A stretch of DNA of 63,547 bases from Oscillospiraceae bacterium (GCA_017395935.1 JAFQNL010000008.1:1-63547), one strand, 5' to 3'; positions 44,631 through 53,710 are shown, numbered from the stretch's first letter. Program-made: numbers and translations. The notes: generated by a model from the letters alone, not told the origin.

Positions 44631-45365
44631 ATGCAGATGAAAGCCTGGTGCAGATCTGATGTTGGCTGTGTGAGAGCGCACAACGAGGATTCCTGTATGG
44701 CTCAGCTGCTCCCGGACGGAGGTTTGGGGATCGTCTGTGACGGCATGGGTGGTGCCAATGCCGGAGAGATCGCCAGCCGTATTGCCATGGAGAGCTTTGT
44801 AGACAGCATTCTGAAGACCGTGGGACAGCGCCCTGAGGAGCAGATGCGTTATGCCCTTGAGGTATCCAATCAGGAGGTCTACTGTTACGGCTGGGAACAT
44901 CCTGAGTGCCGGGGCATGGGCACTACTCTGGTAGCTGCTATGGTTTTGGGTAGGGATGCCTATATTCTGAATGTAGGTGACAGTCGGACCTATTCCATCC
45001 TCAACGGTCAGATTCGTCAGATTACTATAGACCACTCATTGGTAGAAGAACTGGTCCGAATGGGCCAGATTACACCGGAGCAGGCCAGAAATCATCCTCG
45101 AAAGAACATCATTACCAGAGCTTTGGGTACGGAACGGGTGGTAGAGGGTGACCTCTTCGTCCATCCGGTCCAGCCGGGTGAGCGGCTCTTGCTGTGCTCG
45201 GACGGCCTTAGCAATGAATTGACTGATCCGGAGCTGCTGGAACTTGCGGCTGTCGGGGAAGTAGAAGAGGCCTGCAAACGGCTGATCGACGCTGTCCTGG
45301 TTAAGGGCGCTCATGACAATGTGACAGCAGTTCTCATTGAGCTGCAGCACAATGCAGAAAGGTAG
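44631..45365 (+). CDS. prpC: PP2C-type protein phosphatase
   Basis: A 244-residue metal-dependent Ser/Thr phosphatase. VRAHNEDS, CDGMGGANAGE, NVGDSR and HDNVTAV are the metal and phosphate-binding motifs. It reverses the action of the kinase encoded next, 11 nt downstream. The pair is conserved in Firmicutes. Confidence 0.96.
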   Translation: MQMKAWCRSDVGCVRAHNEDSCMAQLLPDGGLGIVCDGMGGANAGEIASRIAMESFVDSILKTVGQRPEEQMRYALEVSNQEVYCYGWEHPECRGMGTTLVAAMVLGRDAYILNVGDSRTYSILNGQIRQITIDHSLVEELVRMGQITPEQARNHPRKNIITRALGTERVVEGDLFVHPVQPGERLLLCSDGLSNELTDPELLELAAVGEVEEACKRLIDAVLVKGAHDNVTAVLIELQHNAER

Positions 45366-45376
45366 GAGGGTTTGCC

Positions 45377-47473
45377 ATGGATCGTTACATCGGTAAATTG
45401 CTCGATAATCGATACGAGATTCTGGAAGAGATCGGCAATGGCGGTATGGCTGTAGTCTATAAGGCCAGATGCCACCGACTCAACCGTATGGTGGCTGTCA
45501 AGATTCTGCGTCCCAATCAGATGATGGACGATGATATTCGCCGGCGGTTCCACGATGAGGCACAGGCGGTTGCCATGCTGTCTAACTCCAATATTGTCAG
45601 CGTTTATGACGTTGGCCAGTACGAGGGTGCCGACTATATCGTTATGGAGCTCATTGAAGGTATTACCCTCAAGGAGTATATGGAAAAGCGGGGTGGCCCG
45701 CTCAACTGGCGGGAAGCGGTTCATTTTATGACCCAGATCATGCAGGCCCTTCGCCACGCTCATAGCCGCGGTATCGTTCACCGGGATATTAAACCTCAGA
45801 ATATCATGGTTCTGCGGGATGGTAGTGCCAAGGTGACTGACTTTGGTATCGCCCGGATCGTTGACAGCCAGAAGACGGTGACCAAAGAAGCCTTTGGCAG
45901 CGTTCATTATGTTTCGCCCGAACAGGCAGAGGGTGCGCAGGTAGATGCCAGAAGTGATATCTATTCTGCCGGCGTGGTGCTCTATGAGATGCTTACCGGC
46001 TGTCTGCCTTTTGACGGCGATACTCCGCTGTCTATTGCTCTGCAGCATATCAACGCAACTGCTGTTCGTCCCCGCGAACTCAATCCCGATATTCCTGTGG
46101 GTATGGAGCAGATCTGTATGCACTCCATGTGTGCCCGGCTGGAGATCCGTTATCCGGATGCCCAGACGGTGATACGTGATCTGGACGACTTCCGGCGCAA
46201 CCCTAATATTGTCTTTCCGTATGCAAATCCCTGGGGTGGGAAGAATACAGACACTGCCTATCTTCCTACGAACGGAAGGGGCGGCGCTGCCCAGAATGCT
46301 GACCTGTCCGCTTCCGCTCAGCCTGTTGCTGCCGGTAAGGTGGATCAGCCTGAAGGACAGAGACCGGTCAGCAGAAAAACTGCTGATGAGCGTCAGCAGC
46401 GAAAGAAGAAGCGCAGCATCTTTGCGGTGGCTGTTGTCTCTGTAATTGCGATTATTCTGATCATCTTCTATATGCTCTTCCAGAACTTTATCTCTGATCT
46501 GCTTGATCCCGGCGAGGTTCGTGATGTTCCTAAGGTGGTCAATATGACCGTTGATGAAGCCAAAGAGTATATCGCAACTCAGTGTGGCGGCTACTTTGAG
46601 ATTGTCACCAGCCGGAGTCAGTATGACGAGACGGTAGAGGAAGGCCATATCATTACCCAGACGCCTCAGTCCGGCAGTTCGACCAAGAGCGAGATGACTA
46701 CCATTACTGTGGTCGTCAGCGCCGGTGTTAAGCAGGATGACGCTGTCTATATGCCCAGTATGCTCCGCCAGGACTATCGGACGGCCGAGAGTAAGCTGAT
46801 CAATGACTATGGCCTTGAGGTCGAATACGGTGACCGGGTCTTCTCTGAGACCATTGATGAGGGACTGATCGTCTCCACGGATCCTGTAGCTGGAACGCCT
46901 CTTGAGGATGGCCAGAAGGTGATTATCTATGTCAGCAAGGGATCTGAGAATAAGTCTGTTACCATGCCGTCCCTCTATGGACAGACGGAGGAACAGGCGG
47001 CAAAAGCACTGAAGGAAGTGGGATTGTCTCTGGCTGATGTGATCATGGTGGCCGGTGCGGAAAAGGAAGGAACTGTGATCTTCCAGAGCGTGAAGGCCTA
47101 TACTGATGTAAATCCCGGCACTAAGGTCTATCTCCATGTCAGCGATGGATCCTTGGTGGGCGGAAGCACCTCCGGCGGCGATGACCAGCCCGGCGCAGTG
47201 GTGGACGGTTCTGTGACTGAGGACGAAGGAAGCAGAGAGCCCTTCTATCAGATCACAATTCCCCTGGTTCTTTCCGGGGAAGGGGCAGCAGCACCCAATA
47301 AGGCCTCTGTCACCGTCATGGTAACGGTCAATGGCGAGGTAATCTTGAATAACTCCTATGATCTGGAAGCGGGTTCTGCTGTGACCTCCTATAAGGGTGA
47401 GATCAACAGCATCAATGTTCTCGTTGACGGAGTACAGACCAACGATTTCAATTACGTGGATATTTCCGACTGA
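45377..47473 (+). CDS. prkC: PASTA-domain Ser/Thr protein kinase PrkC
   Basis: A 698-residue membrane kinase. The cytoplasmic Hanks-type domain covers residues 1-275 (VAVKIL lysine, HRDIKPQN catalytic loop, DFGIAR). One membrane helix lies at about 348-370. Three extracellular PASTA repeats follow (for example VPKVVNMTVDEAKEYI), which bind muropeptides, then a Gly/Ser linker and a C-terminal beta domain. In Bacillus it senses muropeptides and triggers spore germination. Its stop overlaps the rsgA start by one base. Confidence 0.97.
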   Translation: MDRYIGKLLDNRYEILEEIGNGGMAVVYKARCHRLNRMVAVKILRPNQMMDDDIRRRFHDEAQAVAMLSNSNIVSVYDVGQYEGADYIVMELIEGITLKEYMEKRGGPLNWREAVHFMTQIMQALRHAHSRGIVHRDIKPQNIMVLRDGSAKVTDFGIARIVDSQKTVTKEAFGSVHYVSPEQAEGAQVDARSDIYSAGVVLYEMLTGCLPFDGDTPLSIALQHINATAVRPRELNPDIPVGMEQICMHSMCARLEIRYPDAQTVIRDLDDFRRNPNIVFPYANPWGGKNTDTAYLPTNGRGGAAQNADLSASAQPVAAGKVDQPEGQRPVSRKTADERQQRKKKRSIFAVAVVSVIAIILIIFYMLFQNFISDLLDPGEVRDVPKVVNMTVDEAKEYIATQCGGYFEIVTSRSQYDETVEEGHIITQTPQSGSSTKSEMTTITVVVSAGVKQDDAVYMPSMLRQDYRTAESKLINDYGLEVEYGDRVFSETIDEGLIVSTDPVAGTPLEDGQKVIIYVSKGSENKSVTMPSLYGQTEEQAAKALKEVGLSLADVIMVAGAEKEGTVIFQSVKAYTDVNPGTKVYLHVSDGSLVGGSTSGGDDQPGAVVDGSVTEDEGSREPFYQITIPLVLSGEGAAAPNKASVTVMVTVNGEVILNNSYDLEAGSAVTSYKGEINSINVLVDGVQTNDFNYVDISD

Positions 47474-48369
47474 TGACTGGTATTATTATTCGCTCTTTGA
47501 GCGGCTTTTACGACATCGACTGTGATGGCCAGATCATCCGCTGCCGCGCCAGAGGCAAGCTGCGCTATAAGAAGCAGAAGCCTCTGGTGGGCGATCGGGT
47601 GGAACTGACGCAGATCAGTGAAACAGAAGGGGCTTTGGACGCTATCCTGCCCCGTGTAAACAGTATGGATCGGCCTGCGGTTGCCAATATGGATCAGCTG
47701 ATCCTTGTTGCTTCCGGGGCCATTCCTGTGACAGACCCCTTTTTGATTGATAGAATGACAGCTCTTGCCGAGACTAAGCGGTGCGAGCCGGTGATCCTGT
47801 TCAATAAATGGGATCTGACTCCTGTGCCTGAACTGGCGGACCTCTATCGGAAAGCTGGATTTCAGGTGATCTGCTGCAGCGCTGTGACAGGAGAAGGGAT
47901 AGATAAGGTAAGAAAGATCATTGAGAATAAAATCTCTGTATTTACCGGTAATTCCGGTGTAGGCAAGTCCAGTATTCTCAATGCACTTGATAGTGACTTT
48001 CAGATCCCTACTGGCGGCATCAGTCAGAAACTAGGCCGTGGCCGTCATACAACCCGCCATGTAGAGCTGTTCCGGCTGCCCGGGAATGCTCTGGTGGCGG
48101 ATACTCCTGGTTTTGCTGCCTTTGAATTGCAGACTCCTGAACTGATGGATCGGCTTGAGCTTGCCCAGCATTTTCGCGAATTCAGGCCCTATCTGGACGA
48201 CTGCGCCTTTGTAGATTGCGCGCATATAAAAGAAAAGGGCTGCGGCCTTCTTGAGGCTCTGGAGGATGGAAAAATCGCCAGAAGCAGACATGAGAGCTAT
48301 GTCCGGCTCTATGAACAGGCAAAGGAGTATCGCCCATGGGAGAACAAAGAAAAACAAGAGCGGTCCTGA
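47473..48369 (+). CDS. rsgA: Ribosome small subunit-dependent GTPase A
   Basis: A 298-residue circularly permuted GTPase that helps 30S maturation. The OB domain (YDIDCDGQIIRCRARGKLR) is followed by G4 FNKWD, G1 GNSGVGKSS, G3 DTPGF, and a zinc site CAFVDCAHIKEKGC. It is coupled to prkC. thiN starts inside its last 34 bases; the rpe gene often found between them is absent. Confidence 0.96.
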   Translation: MTGIIIRSLSGFYDIDCDGQIIRCRARGKLRYKKQKPLVGDRVELTQISETEGALDAILPRVNSMDRPAVANMDQLILVASGAIPVTDPFLIDRMTALAETKRCEPVILFNKWDLTPVPELADLYRKAGFQVICCSAVTGEGIDKVRKIIENKISVFTGNSGVGKSSILNALDSDFQIPTGGISQKLGRGRHTTRHVELFRLPGNALVADTPGFAAFELQTPELMDRLELAQHFREFRPYLDDCAFVDCAHIKEKGCGLLEALEDGKIARSRHESYVRLYEQAKEYRPWENKEKQERS

Positions 48370-48989
48370 TCGGAGCGGCGCCTGGCCAGAGGCTGGACTA
48401 TCTTCTGCCCATGCTGCGTGAGGATGATTTTGTGATCTGCGCAGATGGGGGCAGAAATAAGGCTGACAGTGCCGGAATCAAGGCTGACTGGTACGTCGGA
48501 GACAATGACTCCGGCGGCTCTCCTGAGGGCTTGCCGTGTACCATCCTGCCGTCTGAAAAAGATGTGACCGACATGGAGATGGCCATTGATCAGGCTTTTG
48601 CGCTGGGCTATCGGGAAATGCTGCTGGCCGGCTGCACCGGAGGCAGAGAGGATCATCATGTGGCGAACCTGGGGCTGTTGGAGCAGATTTGGACCCGTGG
48701 TGGCGTGGCTGTGTTGGTGAACGAGGAGAACGAAGTGCGGTTTCTCTCTCCCGGAAGCTACCAAATCGAAAACGAACCTGCATTTTACTATTTGAGCCTG
48801 CTGCCTCTGGATGCTGTTGTCAGCGGAGTGACACTTCGGGGAACCAAATATGAACTTACTGACGCTCAGATCCGGAGAGGAACTACGCTGGCTGTCAGCA
48901 ACGAGATTCTGCAGGGAAAGACTGCTGAGATCGCGATTGAATCCGGCTGCGCCCTCTTGATTCGCAGCCAGAGAATGACAAATAACTGA
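48336..48989 (+). CDS. thiN: Thiamine diphosphokinase
   Basis: A 217-residue enzyme that converts thiamine to thiamine diphosphate with ATP. CADGGRNKA, DWYVGDNDSGG and KDVTDMEMA are the catalytic-domain motifs; AGCTGGREDHHVANL follows. AAAGGAG precedes ATG 48336, inside rsgA. It closes the prpC-prkC-rsgA-thiN operon. Confidence 0.94.
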   Translation: MGEQRKTRAVLIGAAPGQRLDYLLPMLREDDFVICADGGRNKADSAGIKADWYVGDNDSGGSPEGLPCTILPSEKDVTDMEMAIDQAFALGYREMLLAGCTGGREDHHVANLGLLEQIWTRGGVAVLVNEENEVRFLSPGSYQIENEPAFYYLSLLPLDAVVSGVTLRGTKYELTDAQIRRGTTLAVSNEILQGKTAEIAIESGCALLIRSQRMTNN

Positions 48990-49018
48990 ATGATACCGCT
49001 CACGGAGTTCTGTGGGCA

Positions 49019-49077
49019 CATAAAACCGCCTCTTGGCATATCCTGAAACAGAAGGAGATGCAGGAGGCGGTTTTATG
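49019..49077 (+). promoter_or_regulatory. Long hairpin burying a ribosome binding site and start codon
   Basis: CATAAAACCGCCTC (49019-49032) pairs perfectly with GAGGCGGTTTTATG (49064-49077), which holds the GAGGCGG ribosome binding site and ATG 49075. The stem goes on with mismatches to TCCT (49041-49044) against AGGA (49053-49056), over loop 49045-49052. It could also act as the thiN terminator. Confidence 0.8.
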
Positions 49078-49224
49078 TTTCGAAATTGCAAAGTAAGGGG
49101 GATCTGGGCAATTGCTCTGGGCATCGGGATCCTGCTGACCCAGGTGCTGCCGGCAAAGGTGATGATCTTCCTTGCCGGCATCTCACTGATTGTGTTAGGA
49201 CTGACGTGGATGAAACGGTTCTAG
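49075..49224 (+). CDS. Small membrane protein upstream of spoVM
   Basis: A 49-residue protein: a basic start (MFRNCKVRG), then two hydrophobic stretches (about residues 10-25 and 29-45), ending KRF. I do not recognise a named family. Its GGAGGCGG site and ATG are inside a long hairpin. It ends 12 nt before spoVM, so the two are probably made together during sporulation. Confidence 0.65.
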   Translation: MFRNCKVRGIWAIALGIGILLTQVLPAKVMIFLAGISLIVLGLTWMKRF

Positions 49225-49236
49225 GAGGTGAAGAGG

Positions 49237-49305
49237 ATGAAGATCGTAGTCGTGCGTGCGCCAAAGTGTCTGACCGGTCTGTTGAAGGTGATTTTTCGGC
49301 TGTAA
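49237..49305 (+). CDS. spoVM: Stage V sporulation protein M
   Basis: A 22-residue peptide: MKIVVVRAPKCL, then TGLLKVIFRL. It matches SpoVM in length, in Lys2, in the hydrophobic-basic pattern, and above all in Pro9-Lys10, the helix-breaking position of the Bacillus protein. SpoVM is an amphipathic helix that recognises the curved forespore membrane and anchors SpoIVA. A perfect AGGAGGTGA lies 5 nt before the ATG. Its place after prpC-prkC-rsgA-thiN is also that of Bacillus spoVM. Confidence 0.88.
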   Translation: MKIVVVRAPKCLTGLLKVIFRL

Positions 49306-49385
49306 CAGCATAATGAGCTTCTGAGGCTCATATCCTCTTACATCACCATGTCCGGCACTGACCGGGCACAAAGGAGAGGATACAG

Positions 49386-50906
49386 TTGAAACTGGAACTG
49401 AGCAAGCAGGAAATGATCAGCTGCAGACTGCTGCGGGACTGGGCTTGCAGCAGGGAAGAAACGTTGGAAATGATTGTGCCGGATATTGCGCCGGATGTGG
49501 GCAGAGTGCTGGATACTTGCTGTTTTTGCTGTCTTACCAGACAGGAACTGACAGAGACGGGGATCCAGCTGGCTGGTACAATCAGGGCCTACATCATCTA
49601 TCAACCGGAGAAAGAGGAGCATCTGGAACGGCTGGAAGCAGAGATCCCATTTCAGCACTCGATTGACGGAGATAGGGGAGGGATAAACTGTGTTCTGACA
49701 GCCCGGGGTCAGGTAATGAGTGCCCAGACTCGAGTCATTAACTCCAGAAAGCTGCTTATCAAAGCGGATATCCGGGAAAGTTTACGCCTCTGGGAGCCGG
49801 AAGTACGCGCGGTCTGCTCCGGTATTTGCAGTGGGACAGATCAGGGCGTACAGGAGAAGAAGGAGCATTTCCAAATGACGCTTTCGCGTCTGCCCCGGGA
49901 AAAGCGATTTATAATCGAGGATGAACTGGAGCTGCAGGACGGAAAGGGAGACATTGATCAGATCCTTTCCGCCAGTCCTGGAGTTATCTGTACAGAGAGC
50001 AGAATCATGGGCTCCAAGGTCATCGTCAAAGGCGTCGCCAGAATGGAATTGCTGTGCAGAAGGAGCAACGGGGAGCTCTGTCGCTTGGAGAACGAGTTCC
50101 CGGTGTCTCAGATGTTGGATGCCGATGAGACCGGAGAGGGGACACGCTGTCAGGGGGAAATTCACCTGCTCAACTGGCATTTGGGTTCTTTTGAGCCAGA
50201 AGAACAACGCGCATCGGTAACGCTGGAGATGGCGGCATCGGTGCAGCTCTATGAATCTTTGCCCGTTCAGGTTCTGACAGACAGCTACAGTACCAAATAT
50301 TCTATGAAGCTGGAGACGAAAGAGCAGCGCTTTCAACTCCGCTCGGACAGTCAGGTCAGGCGATCTGCAAGGGAGAGTGTTAATACGGAAGAGCCGGTCA
50401 GACATATTCATGCCTGCAGAACTGAGTTGGGACTCGGGGAACTGACAGAGGACACTGGCGGGATCAAGCTGCGACAGCCGGTAACTATGACTGTCCTCTA
50501 TCAGACTGAGAGCGGAAGATGGGAGAGTGCCAGTAAACGCTTTGATCTGTCTGCAACAGTGGAGCGGGCAGAGGACAGGCAGCTATGCTGGAGCTGCGAT
50601 ACGGTAACTCAGGAGGCGCTGCTTTCTGCGGCAGGGATCGAATTGAGATTGACGGGGGAGTTCCGCCTATCGGAGTTTCAGAGCTTTACTCTCCCTGTTA
50701 TTGCTGAGGCTGAGCTGGATGACAGCAGAGATATTCATCAGAAGGACCGGCCATCTATTGTTCTGCGGGCCGTGGGAGCAGGGGAGGATATCTGGCAGCT
50801 GGCAAAGAGCTACTCGACGACCTGTCAGGCAATTCGTGAGGCCAACGGCCTGGAGGACGGCGGGCTCCGAGAAGGTCAGATGTTGCTGGTTCCGTGTAAA
50901 CGGTGA
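49386..50906 (+). CDS. sipL: SPOCS/DUF3794 and LysM protein, SipL-like coat morphogenesis factor
   Basis: A 506-residue protein. The first ~450 residues contain repeated DUF3794 (SPOCS) modules (for example APDVGRVLDTCC, DIDQILSASPGV), and residues about 457-504 form a LysM domain (GEDIWQLAKSYSTTCQAIREANG). This is the layout of clostridial SipL, which binds SpoIVA through its LysM domain to build the coat base. It starts at TTG 49386 after AAAGGAGAGG. spoIVA follows after 12 nt. Confidence 0.85.
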   Translation: MKLELSKQEMISCRLLRDWACSREETLEMIVPDIAPDVGRVLDTCCFCCLTRQELTETGIQLAGTIRAYIIYQPEKEEHLERLEAEIPFQHSIDGDRGGINCVLTARGQVMSAQTRVINSRKLLIKADIRESLRLWEPEVRAVCSGICSGTDQGVQEKKEHFQMTLSRLPREKRFIIEDELELQDGKGDIDQILSASPGVICTESRIMGSKVIVKGVARMELLCRRSNGELCRLENEFPVSQMLDADETGEGTRCQGEIHLLNWHLGSFEPEEQRASVTLEMAASVQLYESLPVQVLTDSYSTKYSMKLETKEQRFQLRSDSQVRRSARESVNTEEPVRHIHACRTELGLGELTEDTGGIKLRQPVTMTVLYQTESGRWESASKRFDLSATVERAEDRQLCWSCDTVTQEALLSAAGIELRLTGEFRLSEFQSFTLPVIAEAELDDSRDIHQKDRPSIVLRAVGAGEDIWQLAKSYSTTCQAIREANGLEDGGLREGQMLLVPCKR

Positions 50907-50918
50907 GAGGAGGGAGAA

Positions 50919-52397
50919 ATGGAGCAGAGCAAGCTGTATGAGGAGATCGCCCAGCGCACGGAGGGAGATATCTATATCGGAGTTGTAGGTCCGGTCAGAA
51001 CAGGGAAATCCACCTTTATCAAGCGCTTTATGGAGACGCTTGTTATTCCTAATATTGAGAATGTGTACCGCAGAGAGCGGGCTCGGGATGAGCTGCCTCA
51101 ATCCGGAAGTGGAAGAACGATCATGACAGCAGAACCTAAATTTGTTCCGGAAGAGGCGGCAACGCTGGAATTAGAGGACGGAATTCGTTTTTCGGTCCGA
51201 CTGATTGACTCAGTGGGATATTTGGTTAATGGCGCGGTGGGACAGATGGAGAATGACAGTCCAAGGATGGTCATGACTCCATGGTTTGACCACGAGATCC
51301 CAATGACCGAGGCGGCTGAAGTGGGAACCAGAAAGGTGATTGCAGAGCACTCTACCATCGGTATTGTTATTACCACCGATGGGACCATTACTGAGATAGC
51401 CAGAGAAGACTATCTGGAAGCAGAGTCCAGAGTAATACAGGAGTTGAAGCGACTGGGAAAACCATTTCTTGTTCTGGTTAACTCGCAGGAACCGGAGTCT
51501 GACCGGGCAAAGGCTATCGTAAACGATATTTCTGCTCGGTATGGTGTCAGTACCCTTGCCGTCAATTGCTTTGAACTGCAGGAGAGGGATATCAGCAATA
51601 TAATCGCCCACGTACTCTATGAATTTCCTCTGAAGGAGCTGGATATCTATCTTCCGTCCTGGGTAGAGGCGCTGGAATATGAGCATCCGATCAAGCGGGA
51701 AATATACGAGAGTGTGCTCAAGAACGGCCGGGAGATTCGAAGAATCCGGCAGGTTCAGGAGTGCCTGCAGCCGCTTACCGCCTGTGACAGCGTCAGCCGC
51801 TGCGAGATGGTCAAAATTGATCTGGGGAGGGGAGTTGCTGAGGCACGGCTGGAAGTGCCCAGAGAGCTCTTCTACGGCACTCTGAGCAGCCAATCTGGGT
51901 TCAAGGTCAGCAATGACGGTGACTTGATTCAGTTGCTTACTGAGCTGTCAGCGGTTAAGAAAGAGTATGATAAAGTTGGCGCGGCCATTGCCAGTGTACG
52001 CGAGACCGGTTACGGCATTGTTGTTCCGACGATTGAGGAATTGATGCTGGAAGAACCCGAGATCATGCGGCAGGGAGGACGCTATGGTGTCAAACTCCGT
52101 GCCAGCGCGCCATCAATTCATATGTTAAGAGCGGATATCAAGACGGTGATTTCACCCATAGTAGGCAGCGAAAAGCAGAGTGAGGAGATGATCCACTATC
52201 TGCTGGAGGAATTTGAAGGGGATACAAAGAAGATCTGGCAGTCCAACATCTTTGGAAAGTCCTTCCATGAGCTGGTTAACGAGGATCTCCAGGCCAAGCT
52301 GAGCCGGATGCCGGAAGACGCCCGGAGCAAGCTCAGAGAGACATTGGAACGGATCGTGAATGAAGGAACAGGCGGCCTGATCTGCATTATTCTGTAA
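50919..52397 (+). CDS. spoIVA: Stage IV sporulation protein A
   Basis: A 492-residue ATPase that polymerises on the forespore surface as the coat foundation. Walker A GPVRTGKST lies at residues 24-32. The N-terminus (LYEEIAQRTEGDIYIGVVGPV) and the C-terminal end (RIVNEGTGGLICIIL) are the conserved SpoIVA ends; the tail is what reaches SpoVM. It directly follows sipL, so anchor, adaptor and polymer genes are together. Confidence 0.96.
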   Translation: MEQSKLYEEIAQRTEGDIYIGVVGPVRTGKSTFIKRFMETLVIPNIENVYRRERARDELPQSGSGRTIMTAEPKFVPEEAATLELEDGIRFSVRLIDSVGYLVNGAVGQMENDSPRMVMTPWFDHEIPMTEAAEVGTRKVIAEHSTIGIVITTDGTITEIAREDYLEAESRVIQELKRLGKPFLVLVNSQEPESDRAKAIVNDISARYGVSTLAVNCFELQERDISNIIAHVLYEFPLKELDIYLPSWVEALEYEHPIKREIYESVLKNGREIRRIRQVQECLQPLTACDSVSRCEMVKIDLGRGVAEARLEVPRELFYGTLSSQSGFKVSNDGDLIQLLTELSAVKKEYDKVGAAIASVRETGYGIVVPTIEELMLEEPEIMRQGGRYGVKLRASAPSIHMLRADIKTVISPIVGSEKQSEEMIHYLLEEFEGDTKKIWQSNIFGKSFHELVNEDLQAKLSRMPEDARSKLRETLERIVNEGTGGLICIIL

Positions 52398-52434
52398 AAA
52401 ATATGAGCCATCTCCGCTGAATGGAGATGGCTCA
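52397..52434 (-). terminator. Terminator of the tyrosine recombinase gene
   Basis: TGAGCCATCTCC (52404-52415) pairs with GGAGATGGCTCA (52423-52434). On the minus strand TATTTTTT follows, so it stops minus-strand transcripts. It may also act weakly on spoIVA mRNA. Confidence 0.85.
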
Positions 52435-52455
52435 ATAAACAACTGGTTTGTTAAA

Positions 52456-53451
52456 TCATTCACAATCTGATATATTCTTTTTTCCCCGCTTTTTATCCTT
52501 GAGGTGAGAGAGGGGATTCATCGCAGCTGCATCTGCCAGATTCTCACTGCTGACATGGGTATAGATCTGCGTCGTGTTAAGATGATCATGTCCCAAAACT
52601 TCCTGTAAAGTGCGGACATCTACACCGCTTTGAAGCATAAGGGTTGCGGCGGTATGCCGCAGCTTGTGAGCGGAATACAGACTGGGATCCAGACCGGCTG
52701 CGGTTAAATTATTCTTGACCAGCAGATGAACAGCACTCTTGGAAATCCGTTTTCTCTGGTTGCTGACGAACAGAGCCTCAGGCTCCACAAGTGTCATACC
52801 GTTTCTAACCACCAAATAGTTCTCTAAAGCGTCAATACAGCTGTCATTTAAGTACAAAATGCGCTCTTTGTTGCCTTTGCCGAGCACTCTGACCCGGTTT
52901 CCGTGAATGTCGGATACGTTAAGTCCTACCAGCTCAGAAATACGCAAACCGCAGTTAAGGAAAAAGACCAGAATACAATAATCCCGTTCTGGATTTTTAC
53001 CCTGAACCGACTGAAGCAGCTGAATGGACTCTTCCAGTGTCAGATAACGAGGCAAAGACTTTCGGATTTTGGGAGAGTCCAGATCCTGAATTGGATTAGT
53101 CGAAAGCTGATGGGTTTTGAGGGTCAGGTATTTGAATAGAGATTTTAAGGCGGAGATCTTTCTGGCTCTGGAAGCTTCATTAAGACCTTTTTCACGATTG
53201 AGATAGCTCAGATAGCTATAAACGTCGCCGAGAGAAACTTGCCGGATAAATTCAATATCAATATCATCGATTGGAATTTCATCGTCCGGTGTGTGAAACG
53301 GAACGATGCGCTTGAGCCGCTTCATATAGCGGAAGAAACCACGCAGATCCAGAAAGTATTCGTCAACCGTATGATTGGAATGGCCCTTGACAGACTCGTG
53401 ATAGGAAAAAAAGTCGCAAAGCAAGGGTGAAGCAAATTCTCTGTAATCCAT
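52456..53451 (-). CDS. XerC/D-like tyrosine recombinase
   Basis: A 331-residue site-specific recombinase. The N-terminal SAM-like DNA-binding domain covers about 1-105. The catalytic domain has Arg in GLRISEL, H-x-x-R in HKLRHTAA, His in LGHDHL and the tyrosine in IYTHV. ATG 53451 is chosen because CAGGAG lies 9 nt upstream. It is a little longer than typical XerC or XerD. A perfect 15-bp inverted repeat lies 56 nt upstream. It may be a second Xer or an orphan integrase. Confidence 0.9.
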   Translation of the reverse strand: MDYREFASPLLCDFFSYHESVKGHSNHTVDEYFLDLRGFFRYMKRLKRIVPFHTPDDEIPIDDIDIEFIRQVSLGDVYSYLSYLNREKGLNEASRARKISALKSLFKYLTLKTHQLSTNPIQDLDSPKIRKSLPRYLTLEESIQLLQSVQGKNPERDYCILVFFLNCGLRISELVGLNVSDIHGNRVRVLGKGNKERILYLNDSCIDALENYLVVRNGMTLVEPEALFVSNQRKRISKSAVHLLVKNNLTAAGLDPSLYSAHKLRHTAATLMLQSGVDVRTLQEVLGHDHLNTTQIYTHVSSENLADAAAMNPLSHLKDKKRGKKNISDCE

Positions 53452-53506
53452 AGTAAAAACTCCTGCAGACAGCATCCAGAGTGGAAAGTTCCTGTTTTAC
53501 CTCCCT

Positions 53507-53540
53507 CAACCTGAACAAAATTTTTATTTTGTTCAGGTTG
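53507..53540. repeat. Perfect 15-bp inverted repeat upstream of recombinase gene
   Basis: CAACCTGAACAAAAT (53507-53521) and ATTTTGTTCAGGTTG (53526-53540) flank TTTT. It could be an operator, an attenuator hairpin or a recombinase-binding site. Confidence 0.75.
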
Positions 53541-53612
53541 CTCGGTTTCTGAAGAGGGGTCCCTCCGACTGCTGCCATTGATATTTAGGCAAAAGAAATT
53601 CTGTCCGGGTAC

Positions 53613-53656
53613 CGGGAAAACGCTCAAAGTAATGCGCTCTACTGAGGCGTTTTCCG
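53613..53656. repeat. Imperfect inverted repeat between radA and recombinase gene
   Basis: GGAAAACGC-TCA (53615-53626) pairs with TGAGGCGTTTTCC (53643-53655) with one bulge. No T run follows on the minus strand. The rest of the gap 53452-53710 shows no gene. Confidence 0.5.
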
Positions 53657-53710
53657 ATAAACCTTTGTACGGCACCGGATAGATTGGTTCTTTATAAGTC
53701 AGACTGGCTC

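Noticed and set aside
45311-47137. Minus-strand open frame of 608 codons opposite prkC
   Set aside because: It is a mirror of the kinase gene with no recognisable domains. Similar mirrors opposite the radical-SAM, thrC, tig and clpX genes were rejected for the same reason.
53507-53540. Inverted repeat as the chromosomal dif site
   Set aside because: A dif site has 11-bp arms around about 6 bp and is only partly symmetric. This repeat has 15-bp perfect arms around 4 bp, and nothing marks the replication terminus.
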